Of a DNA stretch of 64,000 nt, positions 22,371 to 32,389 are shown in pieces. The notes under the pieces were generated by a model that ran no database searches, was not told the origin of the DNA, and saw only the letters and a program-made list of their open reading frames with translations. How positions within the stretch are numbered: position 1 is the stretch's first letter; every line of letters starts with the position of its first letter. The DNA is from Gonatopus flavifemur (Eukaryota; Arthropoda; Insecta; Hymenoptera; Dryinidae): positions 4,454,001-4,518,000 of the forward strand of contig JAFFJZ010000017.1 of assembly GCA_018340375.1 (NCBI GenBank), written 5' to 3'. The position numbers were made by a program, and so were the translations under genes.

Positions 22371-25300
22371 ATCTCCCCGTGGGATGATTGCGGGTCTTCC
22401 AGGGGGATATTCTTGATACCTGTCCTTGATATCCTTTTTATCCATCCTTGGTAGTATCTGCTTCCTTTACGTGGTGGGGAGGATAAGTATCTCAGATTTG
22501 GGTCTCTTTTTCGGGTGGAATAAACTACTCGAGGGGGAGAATACAAACTGAGAGGAACTAAATCATCCCAACGCCAGGAACATCGGCGGAAACGGAAGGA
22601 AAGCAAGGGGAAACTACCTTCCTTGATATCTTTTAATATTCCCGAGGAAATGAAATCTTTTCTCCAAACCTAGAATTCTGAATTTTAATTTATTGAAAAA
22701 AAAGCAACAACATGATGGCGTTCTCTCGGGTAAAATATTCCGGAGGTAAAATAGCCTCCCGTTCGGATCTCCGGGTGGAGGCTACTCGAGAGAGCCTCAT
22801 CAAACAAGACAGAAAACCAAAGAGGATGGGGAAGAAAGAGAACATTCTTCGAGTCGGAGCGTGGAATGTTAGATCACTGAGACAAACAGGAAAATTAGAA
22901 AATTTGGAATTAGAAATGAAGAGGTTAGGTATCGATGTAATGGGAATTAGTGAAATGAGATGGCCGCAAGAAGGGGATTTCTGGAGTGGGGATTATAGAA
23001 TCATTCATACAGGATCAAAGAATGGTCAAGCAGGTGTGGGAATTATAATGCATAAAAGGGTAGGGAATAGGATAGAAAATTATTTGCAACATAGCAAACG
23101 CATAATGATGGTCAGAGTTAGAACAAAACCGGTGGACACTGTTATAGTTCAAGTATACATGTCCACATCTGCATACTCAGAGGCAGATATCGAAAACACG
23201 TACGATGAAATAGAAGAAGTGATAGAATATGTAGAGGGAGAAGAAAATTTAATGATCGTAGGCGACTGGAATGCGGTAGTAGGGCAAGGAAAAGAGGGCA
23301 ACATAACAGGAGATTTTGCGTTAGGAAAAAGAAATGAAAGAGGACAACGTTTAATCGAATTCTGTGAAAGCCATAAAATGGTTATTAACAACACATTGTT
23401 CAAAAATCATCCAAGAAGAATCTATACTTGGAAAATGCCAGGAGATACAGCAACATATCAAATTGATTACATATTAGTAAAACAAAGATTTAGAAACCAA
23501 GTGAAAAGCTACAAAACTTATCCAGGCGCGGATATAGATAGTGATCACAATATGTTACTGATGAAATGTTCTCTGAAATTCAAAGCTCTGAAAAAGAAAA
23601 GGAAAATGCAAAAAAGATGGAATTTGAAGAATCTCAAACAAGGAAAAAAACAGGAGGCATTCAAAGTGATGTTGGACGGAAAATTGGAGGATCGACAAGA
23701 GAAATACTTGGAAATAGAGAGTAGATGGACAAATATGGAGGGGAACATAGAGCAATGTGCAGATGAAATTCCGAAGAACGATGGGTTAGAGCCTAAGAAA
23801 CCATGGATAACGGAAGAAATCCTCGATTTAATTAATAAAAGGAGGAAATAGAAGAATAAGAATAGTGAACAAGACCAGCAGACATACAAGGCACTGAGGA
23901 ATAAAATAATCAGAGAATCAAGGAAAGCAAAAGTGCAATGGTTGGAGGGAAAATGTCAAGATATAGAAGTGAGATTACATTTAGGGAAAATTGATGAAGC
24001 ATATAGGATGGTTAAGGGATTTTTTGAACAAATGAAATCTAGAAGCAGTAAGATTAAAAACTCTCTAGGGAGACAATTGATCCGAACGGAGGAAAAAATA
24101 GAACAACGGGTTAATCATTTGCAAGATCTGTATAAAGGGAGCGATCATATAGGACTTTTAGAGAAGGAGGAAGATATCGATGAAGAAGAATTGGGAGATT
24201 CAATTTTGAGATCAGAATTCGACAGGGCTTTGAAAGAATTGAAAAATAATAAAGCGCCAGGAACAGATGGCATAAGTGCGGACCTTATCAAAGCCTCCAG
24301 TCAGAGAACTCGTGACGCACTGTTCGAATTGGTCAGAGATATGTACGAAATAGGCGAAGTACCGAAAGATTTTCAGGAGAATAAAATTGTCGCCATCCCA
24401 AAAAATAAGGAGCAGACAAATGCGAGAACTATAGAACGATTAGTTTAACTTCACATGCCTCGAAAATACTGACAAAAATCATATACAGGAGAATAGAGAA
24501 TAAAATAGAGAGTAGATTAGCAGAAGATCAGTTTGGTTTCAGGGAAAATAAGGGAACGCGGGAAGCAATATTAGCATTCAGAACAGTAGTAGAGAAAAGT
24601 CTAGAGTTAAAAAAGTCTGTGTATATAGGTTTTGTAGATATACAAAAAGCATTCGATAATGTTGATTGGGAGAAGATGCTTACGATTTTGAAAAAGGTAG
24701 GAATTAATTTCAGGGATAGGAGAATAATATATGGATTATATAAGAATCAAACCGCAATAATAGAAATAGAGGGTCAATGCAGAGATAATTCAGCAAGTCA
24801 AAGAATTTGAATATCTAGAAAGCATAATTACAGAAAACGGTAAAAGTGAAAGAGATATCAGAGCAAGAATAGCACAAGGGAAACAGGGTTCCCACCAAAA
24901 GACACAGTTACTATGTTCGGAGAATATTAGCTTAGCAGTAAGGAAGAAATTCTTGAAGAGTTACGTTTGGAGCACAGCATTATATGGTTGCGGAACTTGG
25001 ACAATTGGAAAAACGGACCAACGCAGACTCGAAGCTTTTGAAATGTGGTGTTATAGAAGGATGCTTAGAATAAAGTGGATAGAGAAAGTAAAAAATGAAG
25101 AAGTACTTGAGAGGGTGAATAAAAAAGAAGTCTCTTGAGACAGGTTGTGAAAAGAAGAAGCAATCTGATAGGTCACACATTAAGGCATGATAGCTTATTG
25201 AAAACAATATTGGAAGGAAAAATGAATGGTACAATTCGAAGAGGTACACCTAGATTAAGTTATATGAAGCAAATTATACAAGATAAGGGTTGTCGTAGAT

Positions 25301-25390
25301 ATGCAGAAGTTAAGCGGTTACCGGATAATAGAGAGGGTTGGAGGATTTCATCAAACCAGTCATAAGACTGATTACTTCATGATGATGATG
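22371..25390 (+). mobile_element. RTE retrotransposon copy B, full 5' end, internal deletion
   Basis: Flanked by an exact 11-bp duplication ATTCAACCAAA (22360-22370, 25391-25401). It has a 341-bp 5' UTR, the start codon at 22712 and the 3' tail CTTCATGATGATGATG. It is thus a complete insertion. About 340 bp of the RT gene (equivalent to copy A 1478-1820, including FADD) is deleted near 24780. Confidence 0.9.
22712..25363 (+). pseudogene. RTE endonuclease-reverse transcriptase polyprotein, broken
   Basis: An N-terminal APE-type endonuclease is intact: RVGAWNVRSL, ISEMRWP, VGDWNAVVG, YQIDYILV and SDHNML. RT boxes APGTDGISADL and AFDNVDWEKM are present. Lesions: TAG at 23849-23851 (TAC in copy A), a one-base loss near 24410 (AIPKN... 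against AIPKKQGADKCENYR), the deletion near 24780 removing the catalytic FADD, and a frameshift near 25130. The C-terminal RRMLRI and GHTLRH segments survive. The product would be an endonuclease with no RT activity. Confidence 0.85.
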
Positions 25391-25481
25391 ATTCAACCAA
25401 ATATTTTATTGTTCCCGGAAATTTTTTCTCTCAGTGTACGCTTCGAGCAGGGATGCCAGCCTCCTGCTTTTCTAACTCCTA

Positions 25482-25738
25482 CATTGAGAAAAATGAAATG
25501 TGAAAATAACCTCTATTTCGTATATTTTTCACCCGTCAAATAATGAAAACTGAAGCCAGCCTCTCAAAAGTGAAAAGTACCTTTTCAGTGTTGAATTTCA
25601 CCGTACATTCGGTTTGATTCACCAAAAAGATGGTATTTATCACCTAACTCATGGTAATAATAACCAAAATAATGTATTTTTCACTGTCTACATTACTATA
25701 TCGAAACATGATTTCTACAATGCAGATTTTTCTCAGTG
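25482..25738. mobile_element. TA-flanked MITE (CATTGAGAAAAAT ends)
   Basis: The ends CATTGAGAAAAATG and CAGATTTTTCTCAGTG are imperfect inverted repeats between TA dinucleotides (25480-25481, 25739-25740). The 257-bp interior holds GTGAAAA/TTTTCAC and GGTGAATTTCACC-like words but is not a single stem. Non-coding. Confidence 0.65.
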
Positions 25739-25740
25739 TA

Positions 25741-26515
25741 TCACTCACTGTTCCATACAACATCTTTACGCGATACGCTGATCCATCGGAAAAGGCAGAA
25801 GGCTGGCAACGTTGGCTTTGAATGAAATCTTTTAGAGTGTTAAGAGGATACAAACGTGTGCTTCGAACCTCTCTTTCTATCGTATAAATTTGTCTTTTTC
25901 TAACCAACGTGCTTGGATGGTAAACGCTGGTATCCTCTTAAATTCAGTCTGGAATTTAAATGATTATGAGTTTCTAGCATCATACCTTAGACTGTCAATC
26001 AAGAAAGAAAATTTGCTCACTTCTGGCTGGTTAAAGAATGAAATCTCGCTCTAACCATTTTATAGAGTAGTTTCTAAAATTTATCAATCCCTTATAATGT
26101 TTCAGTTTTGTTGAGGAGAATTGCACAAAAATGTGAACTGTTTGAATATTATTGAAAAACTAAGAAGTATTGTTAGATTTTTTTTCTGAATTATTTTATT
26201 TTCCAGTCATAGTTCCTCTATATTCTTCAATGATGCTCTTTGTCTTTTGAAATCATGCTCATATGGAGAATTCTAAGATAAATGGAGCACAATTGGAATA
26301 TATAATTGACTTAATGTTAGAAGTAAAAATGATTTTCGAAGAAGCATGAATTTTCAAATAAAAAGCAACGCAGCAAATAGTGGGAAGTTACTTGGAATCA
26401 TTCCGTATGAATTGGCACAAAGTATGCATTCTTTTCTTTTAATGATGAATATCCAATATACTATTATACATATGACTTCATTGCAAGATATGAAATCATT
26501 AAATCTTTTGGTATT
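25741..26515. other. Intergenic, nothing recognised
   Basis: No coding sequence with a recognisable domain. Open frames on both strands are short and AT-driven. Confidence 0.5.
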
Positions 26516-26517
26516 TA

Positions 26518-26772
26518 CACTGAGAAAAATGGTTGGTTGCAGTAACCAATTCGTTGGTTAAATATGGTGTAGCCAATTAATTGGTTGTCACAACCAATTA
26601 TGTGAGTGTCTCAATCAATTCTGTTGGTTATGATGACCACGTCAAAAATGCAGTTGGAGCAACCAACGAAATTGGTTGTTACAACCACATCATTGGTCAT
26701 GATAACCAATCAATTGGTTGGACCTTATTTAACCAACGAATTGGTTATTGCAATCATATATTTTTCTCCGTG
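26518..26772. mobile_element. TA-flanked MITE with AACCAATTGGTT array
   Basis: The ends CACTGAGAAAAATGG and TATTTTTCTCCGTG sit between TA dinucleotides (26516-26517, 26773-26774). The 255-bp interior is almost entirely made of AACCAA/TTGGTT half-sites, many as full palindromes (CCAATTAATTGGTT, ACCAACGAATTGGTT, ACCAATCAATTGGTT), about 20-25 bp apart. The two frames reading through it (64 and 79 codons) are array artefacts. Confidence 0.8.
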
Positions 26773-27159
26773 TAAAATGAACACATATACCAGAAATTCC
26801 ATATTGATACAAGAGAAAGAAAATAAAAAAAGAAAGTATATGTAAAAGAACATATACATAACATTTTTTTTATATAAAACGAAAATATATGGAAAGAAAA
26901 ATGGCGAGGGAATGAATTCTTCATCAATTTTGTTTCTATTTGTGTGATGCTAGAGCAACGAAAAAACGCGATTGCTTATAACGAGCGTTCGGTTTCAATT
27001 CACAGATACAACTCATCATGCAGCAGATGTTCAATAGTGAGGGAATATTGCGTGCCCTTTTTTCTTGGAAATCCTCATCCCTCACCCTGAGCTATGGCTT
27101 ATAACGAGAGGTTACTGTACCAGATTTCCTCTGTAAGAATTACTCGAACTGAATTCATG

Positions 27160-27460
27160 CACTGAGAGAAAACCATTTGCTGGAATAGCGAATGTCCAAA
27201 ATTTCCTTTGCCTATATGACAAATCCTTTCGTTGAATTAGCAAAAAGTTTGCTCTTACAGCAAAAATCTTGCTCTTTTAGCAAGCGCTTGCTTATCCAGC
27301 AATTTGGCATTGTAGGTATACAGACTGCTAGAAAATTTACTAAATTAGCGAATATTATGCTCGAAAAGCAAAATTTTTGCTGTTACAGCAAACGTTTTGC
27401 TAATTCAGCAAAGCAGATTTTTCAAAATCACTATTTCAGCAAGAATTTTTCACTGCGAGT
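27160..27460. repeat. TTGCT...AGCAA palindromic array
   Basis: About fifteen AGCAA/TTGCT half-sites occur in 280 bp, as TTGCTNNNNAGCAA units such as TTTGCTCTTACAGCAAA, TTTTGCTGTTACAGCAAAC and TTGCTCTTTTAGCAAGC. The left edge reads CACTGAGAGAAAACC like the TA-flanked class, but here it is preceded by TG, and no clean right terminus is visible. Non-coding; the 127-codon frame at 27192-27575 is an array artefact. Confidence 0.65.
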
Positions 27461-28229
27461 GAAAAGGTCTGAAATTTCCAGGAATATCAAGGAATTTTCT
27501 CTGATAATCTCAGAAAAATTTCATCATTCTTGCAAAACAATGAATTTCTTGAAGTATACAGTTTGTGTCGTTTAAGGCTTCTTCTACAAACATATGAAAA
27601 CTATTTTTCTGCAAGAACATTGTTGTGGGTGCATGATATATTGCTTTAATTACGATGACACTTTCCGAACTTAGCCATAGAACAGTCACAACATATTTGC
27701 ATCCATCCTCTGTAGGATTCTTTTTAACGATGTTTTGTTTCAAAAATGAATACGTAGACGATTCACCAAGTACGATTGCCAATCTATAGACATTTGAAAT
27801 TCAATATGATGACTTTACTGAAATACTTGTCACGGTCATGTGTCACGTGTTCCTACTCACTCGGTAAACCAAGGGATCGGAACATTTATCATTCTGGATA
27901 TCCGAGAGAGATATTTTGTTCTAGTTATTTTCTCGTCACCACATTTTTTCATTTTCAATCAATGAGAAAAATGTATCACTAACCAGAAATCATGTGGCAT
28001 TTTGACATGAACAATGAAATCTTCATATACAACGAAGTTGAAAGAGTACACGGAGACAACGAAACATCAGTGATTATTTTTTCGACACGGACAGGTTGGT
28101 GTTATGGAAAAAAAAATAATCTTAACACTATTGGTGGATGTATAGACATGAATCAATCATATCTCCACAATATTGTCTGTGTGGAGACACGATTGATTCA
28201 TGTCTACACAGTAAAAAATTTATGTTGTT
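27461..28229. other. Intergenic, short palindromic remnants only
   Basis: No gene recognised. A hairpin around 28130-28205 pairs TGTAGACATGAATCAATC with GATTGATTCATGTCTACA, probably another decayed miniature element. Confidence 0.45.
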
Positions 28230-28428
28230 GAAGTTTGAATCGTTCTAAGAAACGAAACGAAAATTCGAACTCACAAAATCTGATGAATTATCGTTATTTA
28301 TCTTCTCGAATTCACTCCTTGGGACTGGAAACATCGTTCAAACAATGTATCGAAGGGTTTTCAGTCTTTAACAACTGAGTATTTCATTATTTCATTAATA
28401 ATTCGTTTCAATAAACGATTCAAACTTC
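28230..28428. mobile_element. Short element, GAAGTTTGAATCGTT ends
   Basis: A 199-bp element with imperfect inverted ends GAAGTTTGAATCGTTCTAAG and ATAAACGATTCAAACTTC, plus inner GAAACGAA/TTCGTTTC. The interior (CTGATGAATTATCG, CCTTGGGACTGGAAAC) is alignable with 51598-51790 and with part of 17880-18040, so these are one dispersed family. Confidence 0.7.
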
Positions 28429-28437
28429 GACCATATC

Positions 28438-28883
28438 AAAATTTTGTGTCACTTTTCCATAATACACATTTTTGTGAAAAATATTCAACACTTATGTGTA
28501 TTAATTTTCCACAACTGTGTTGAATAAAAACACACAATCCTAGTAAATGAACACACACAGAATTGTAGAATATTTCACACAATCATGTGTACTGCGTAAA
28601 ACCAGAGATGAGTGAGAGATTGCTAACGTAATACTGAAATCGTGGTATGGTTTTTGGACTAGCGACATCACGCGGCAATGATACCAACTAACAAATAAAT
28701 ATTTGATGATTGCTCAGATCGAACGGAATTCCTGAAATCCAATGGAATTAACCAATCAATGTGGTTCCACTTTTTAGTTGGTATCATTGCCGCATGATGT
28801 CGTTAGTCCAAAAACCATACCACGATTTCAGTATTACGTTAGCAATCTCTCCACTCATCTCTGGTAAAAATGACGCAAAATTT
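28438..28883. mobile_element. Element with ACACA...TGTGT array, carrying a foldback insertion
   Basis: The ends AAATTTTGTGTCACTTTT and AAAAATGACGCAAAATTT are inverted repeats. The first 160 bp contains ACACA/TGTGT half-sites every 15-20 bp (ACACATTTTTGTG, CACAACTGTGTTG, CACACAATCATGTGT). The right part is occupied by the foldback 28602-28864. Confidence 0.6.
28602..28864. mobile_element. Foldback MITE (CCAGAGATGAGT ends)
   Basis: A 263-bp near-perfect palindrome: about 90-bp arms from CCAGAGATGAGTGAGAGATT to AATCTCTCCACTCATCTCTGG (one indel), including GTAATACTGAAATCGTGG and CGGCAATGATACCAACT on both sides. Flanked by TAAAA (28597-28601, 28865-28869). Confidence 0.8.
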
Positions 28884-30110
28884 GTTACTGTAAGGTGTTA
28901 GGCGCTTCTTTTATTTTTATCACACGAGGCAGTAGTATCTGATAAAATACCCACTAATCTTTCGTTTTCTCTGTGTACGTTGATCAATACTGATGATCGA
29001 ATTGAACTTTGAAAAATGGTACATTTATTTTAAAGTTTCGTTATGTATTTCACGTTCTCTTAAGTGAACTTGCTAGAAATTGTATCAAATTGAAATACGA
29101 ATCATTTAGAGAGAATGAAAATTGTTTGGTGTGCTCTAAAGAGGGAGAAGATGGATGAACGTTCTCTATTCCTTGGTCTTTGAATACATTCAGACAATCG
29201 GTTATGTTCGATGCAGTGTAGAAGAACAAATATTTGACATACCTCCAGTTGATCACGTACTATTATCAGTTAATTTACCGGATTGAATAGCTGATATATT
29301 CTAGACCACAGAGCCAATATTTATTCTAGTCATATTCGATTTCAATGCTCTTGTAGCTCTCGTCATTGAGGGAAATTTATTACTGTACATACACTTGTAG
29401 TTTCATCATGAAATTTCATTTCTAGTAGAGATTCGAAATAACTCATGGCTTCTCCTTGTATGATTAGAGTAAATCAGCTTTTTTAATATTCTCAAACATT
29501 ATTGTGTAACAAGTGGGAGAAGTACTGCGAGAATCTACCATGAATAATTCATACGAGCATATGAAAACTACATTTGAAATGTTCTTTTGAAATCATGTGT
29601 TGAGGTGAATTGTATTCAAAACATTTACGAAATATTATTAATGAAGGGAAAATTGGATACATGAATGTTATATTGCACAAAATCCAGTCATAAAATCGAA
29701 CACCCCTGATGAACTATATTTTACAAAAACACTTTGCCCGTACATGCATGACACGATCGTCGAAAATGTGGAAGAAATTCTCATATGAATTGTAATAATT
29801 GAATCATCTCAAAAGCTTAAATGAGAGAGGGAAGAAGAGAGTGTTGTGTGTATATGTTGGAGTTAGAAAAGTAAAAAGTATGAAAAACTTTGTAACCATA
29901 CTTGTCGATAAAAGTGAGAGAAAGAAATGTCGTTTTTAGATACGGCTCATACCGATTCAATGACTACGATTGTTAAACTCACTGTGGAGATATTTTGACA
30001 TTGGTTATGAGTGGATAAGAGAATGTGGATAAACGTGAAAACGTGACCGTGTTGGAAAAACGAAGGGGGCATCCCTGGTCTCCATTTGGAATATTTACCG
30101 CACTCTTTAC
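28884..30110. other. Probably intronic, nothing recognised
   Basis: Directly downstream (minus strand) of the channel exon. I looked for the continuation of the cyclic-nucleotide-binding domain (an NRRTA-type segment) and did not find it. No repeats stand out. Confidence 0.45.
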
Positions 30111-30248
30111 CTGCAGTCCCCATATTGAGAATGCTGATCTCTCCAAAGTAGGAGCCCGCCTTCAGAGTAGCTAGTACAGTCTTCCCGTTGTCAGCTACCA
30201 CTTGAAGTCGGCCCCTGTTTACTATGTACATCTCCTTTCCTACTTCAC
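30111..30248 (-). CDS. Exon of cyclic-nucleotide-gated channel (alpha-type), cNMP-binding domain
   Basis: Forty-five complete codons plus split codons at both edges (phase 1 on each side, 138 nt). It reads [20 protein letters not shown] then [20 protein letters not shown] and NMGTAG. This is the first part of the cyclic-nucleotide-binding domain, with the phosphate-binding-cassette FGEISIL motif. An AG acceptor (ATTACAG) precedes it and a GTAAAG donor follows. The [12 protein letters not shown]...AG wording fits alpha-type CNG channels rather than beta or HCN; the exact paralogue is uncertain. The protein is a membrane cation channel opened by cGMP/cAMP. No other exon of the gene was found, so the flanking introns appear long. 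The reading frame that runs on to 29947 enters the intron. Confidence 0.85.
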
Positions 30249-30454
30249 CTGTAATTGGAAAATATGTGTTTTGTTGAAATATTATTTGGAAGATCGCTTA
30301 ATTTGTAGTTTGATAGTTTCCGTTAAAATCAGTTTTTTTTTGGACTTCGATCCATGTTACAGTCTTTACTTGTGAATATTGAATAATAATGAGTGAGGAG
30401 AGCCATAATGATTTGACGAAAGAGTTCACAATCAAAGCCCACATACAGAAGCTA

Positions 30455-30971
30455 CACTGTGAAAAATTTCTATGGGAAAATTCCTGTATATTTATGTGAA
30501 GTACACGGAGAGAAAAGATCATGGATCAAAGATTCATGAATGATCACTAGAAAAGATATTAAACGGGTGACAACTACGAATTTCTTTACACAGTCGCTAA
30601 CCGAGACGAGAATGGTTCCTATTTTGGTATACTAAAATACAATACAGTATGTATATCAAAATAGGAACCATTACTCGTCTCTGTTAGCGACTGTGTACAG
30701 AAATTCGTAGTTGTCACCAGTTTACTATCTTTTCTAGTGATCATTCCATGATCTTTTTTCTCCGTGTAATTAACACATACTCGCGTTAGGAATTTTCCGA
30801 ACTCGTCCGGAAATTTACTGTGAAGTGTTGGAAAAAATCCTATAGAGTTTGGAATTTTCAGATAAATTTATGGAAAATTTCATATAAATGTATCGGAAAT
30901 GGATTTCCAAATCAGTGATTGGAATTTTCCGGTTGATATATATCGGGAGATTCCGATAATTTTTCACAGTG
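30455..30971. mobile_element. TA-flanked MITE with GGAAATTTCC array
   Basis: The ends CACTGTGAAAAATTT and ATAATTTTTCACAGTG lie between TA dinucleotides (30453-30454, 30972-30973). Interior words GGAATTTTCC, GGAAATTTAC, GGAAAATTTC and GGAAATGGATTTCC repeat roughly every 20-25 bp at 30465-30485 and 30785-30960. A second element (30504-30766) is inserted. Confidence 0.75.
30504..30766. mobile_element. TA-flanked palindromic MITE nested in the previous one
   Basis: The ends CACGGAGAGAAAAGATCATG and CATGATCTTTTTTCTCCGTG lie between TA dinucleotides (30502-30503, 30767-30768). The long arms include GGTGACAACTACGAATTTCT / AGAAATTCGTAGTTGTCACC and AATGGTTCCTATTTTG / CAAAATAGGAACCATT. 263 bp, non-coding. 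It shares its terminal dozen bases with its host element but not its interior. Confidence 0.85.
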
Positions 30972-31530
30972 TACGTGAACGTAAGAACGGATACGCAGAA
31001 ACGTTTACGTAGCCTGGGTGCTTAGGCCTTTACATCAGGGTACCCAAGGTCCAACGCATAGAATAAAACCGCGAGCGCCCGCGCCATCTGGGAGTGGAGC
31101 GGCATGAAATAGGAACTAGTGGTCACTAATACATGCGTATAGGTACATATGTGTGCACACAACAAAATTATATGCCCGTGTGATTTTTAGGCCGCCGTGT
31201 TGCGGTGTGTATATGTATTTAAATAAAGTAGATGTGTATGTCAACACCAAGTTTTAAAAGTGAAAAAGTGTGAAGATAAAATATATAATAAACTGGAAAA
31301 GTGTACGCATGAATAGGGTGAACCCGGAGGAATAAATAAAATATCATTTCAAAGAGAATCATCAACGAATACCGCTGATTTGACCAACTTTGTTTCTACT
31401 TTGCAGGTTAGTAAATTTATTATTTCATGATAGTACATAACATAAACTTTATGTATATGAAAATATTTCATTTTCATTAAACAGGTCAATAAAATTGAAT
31501 AAAATAATTATGACACATTTTGATTTCCAG

Positions 31531-31754
31531 GTTACAAGATGTCGAAGAAAACGTGTGCTGTAGCAACTTGTTCGAGGAAGGTGGAGAGATTTTTCAAATT
31601 CCCTAATCCATCTGTCCATTTTGAACGTGTAGTCAAATGGATCTTCCTCCCAACAAGTTGCAGTTCAGAACTATGTGTGCAACCCATTTCGAGGAGAAAT
31701 ACCTTTTGGCACATCGATTGAGACAGTCTGCGATACCAACATTAAACTTACCAG
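31531..31754 (+). pseudogene. THAP-domain exon (one frameshift)
   Basis: After an acceptor (TTTCCAG) the exon reads MSKKTCAVATCSRKVERFF then KFPNPSVHFERVVKW. It shifts frame near 31640 and resumes LQFRTMCATHFEEKYL, then RLRQSAIPTLNLP, ending at a GTATGT donor. The C-x4-C, C-x2-H and AxPTLxLP positions are those of a THAP zinc finger, a sequence-specific DNA-binding domain shared by P-element transposases and host regulators. The frameshift means the domain cannot be made as read. A leader exon probably ends at CTTTGCAG|GTTAGT near 31410. Confidence 0.7.
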
Positions 31755-31952
31755 GTATGTTCCCCATTTTTTTATGTCTTTATATTTTTACTAGAATGTG
31801 AATTCATAAATGAATAATAATAAATTGGTAATGAAATCATTATTTATTTGTCATGTGTTCAATAAATTGCATAAATTTATTGAATTATGACTTGAAAAAC
31901 AAATAGTCATAACACATGCAATTTTGTAATCCAATTCTTCCATTTCTTTCAG

Positions 31953-32264
31953 CACCCATTGACGCCTCTGTATATGTGGATAGGTACAAGGAGGAATATG
32001 CAGGAAGACGTAAAAGGATAGACGGAATGCAGTCAACTACTTCGCAGACCATTCATCCTACGATAGGAGTACAGCGAATCCAGCCAGCAGACCATTCACT
32101 GCCATCGGCATCAACAGCGATGGACATGGGAGACACCATGGAGATTAGCATCGCAGAAGGAAATGTTGATGACACTGCGACTCCAACTGGAGAATCATCA
32201 AGAGGAATCAGCCATCCAGGACAAAAGGATGAAGCAGTACATTTAGAACCTCAATCATTCAACG
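31953..32264 (+). CDS. Second exon of the THAP gene, unknown domain
   Basis: A 312-nt exon between a TTTCTTTCAG acceptor and a GTAAGT donor, phase 1 on both sides, so it joins exon 1 in frame (...NLP-APIDASVYVDRYKEEY). It continues as a Ser/Thr/Gln/Pro-rich, low-complexity linker with acidic residues; no domain recognised. The next exon was not found; the following 1.7 kb is repeats. It may be a truncated transposase gene or a captured THAP gene. Confidence 0.5.
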
Positions 32265-32389
32265 GTAAGTGTCAGGATTCTTTCTTGAAATATTATGATG
32301 ATGCATGAAAAAATAAACATTGAAGGTATATACAAGAATCAGAATCAATTGAATATTTATATTGTTGCATGTGAGGTATAGTAGTGAAC

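Larger units (their letters stand above)
22144..25436. mobile_element. TA-flanked MITE interrupted by RTE copy B
   Basis: The ends CACTGAGAGAAAAAATTTCC and GGAAATTTTTTCTCTCAGTG are perfect inverted repeats beside TA (22142-22143, 25437-25438). The arms extend as GGGAACAATAAAATATT / AATATTTTATTGTTCCC, and as ATTCAGTTGAATAGTCG near the left. The RTE inserted 36 bp from the right end. Without it the MITE is about 260 bp, a palindrome containing ATTTAATT/AAATATTT words. Confidence 0.85.
21441..27117. mobile_element. Possible pogo/Tigger-like outer element
   Basis: CAGTACACTCTGGTTATAAG at 21441 and, in reverse complement, CAGTAACCTCTCGTTATAAG at 27117 match at 17 of 20 positions, and both abut TA. 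The sequence resembles the CAGTRxACCTCGxTTAT ends of pogo/Tigger elements. Everything between is later insertions (RTE fragments and three MITEs), so I cannot see a transposase. A second GCTTATAACGAGCG word at 26976 leaves the right boundary open to doubt. Confidence 0.4.

Noticed and set aside
26518..27460. CRISPR-like arrays of short palindromic repeats
   Set aside because: Units are degenerate, spacers are not unique sequences of constant length, no cas genes, and the DNA is eukaryotic; the arrays are interiors of miniature elements.
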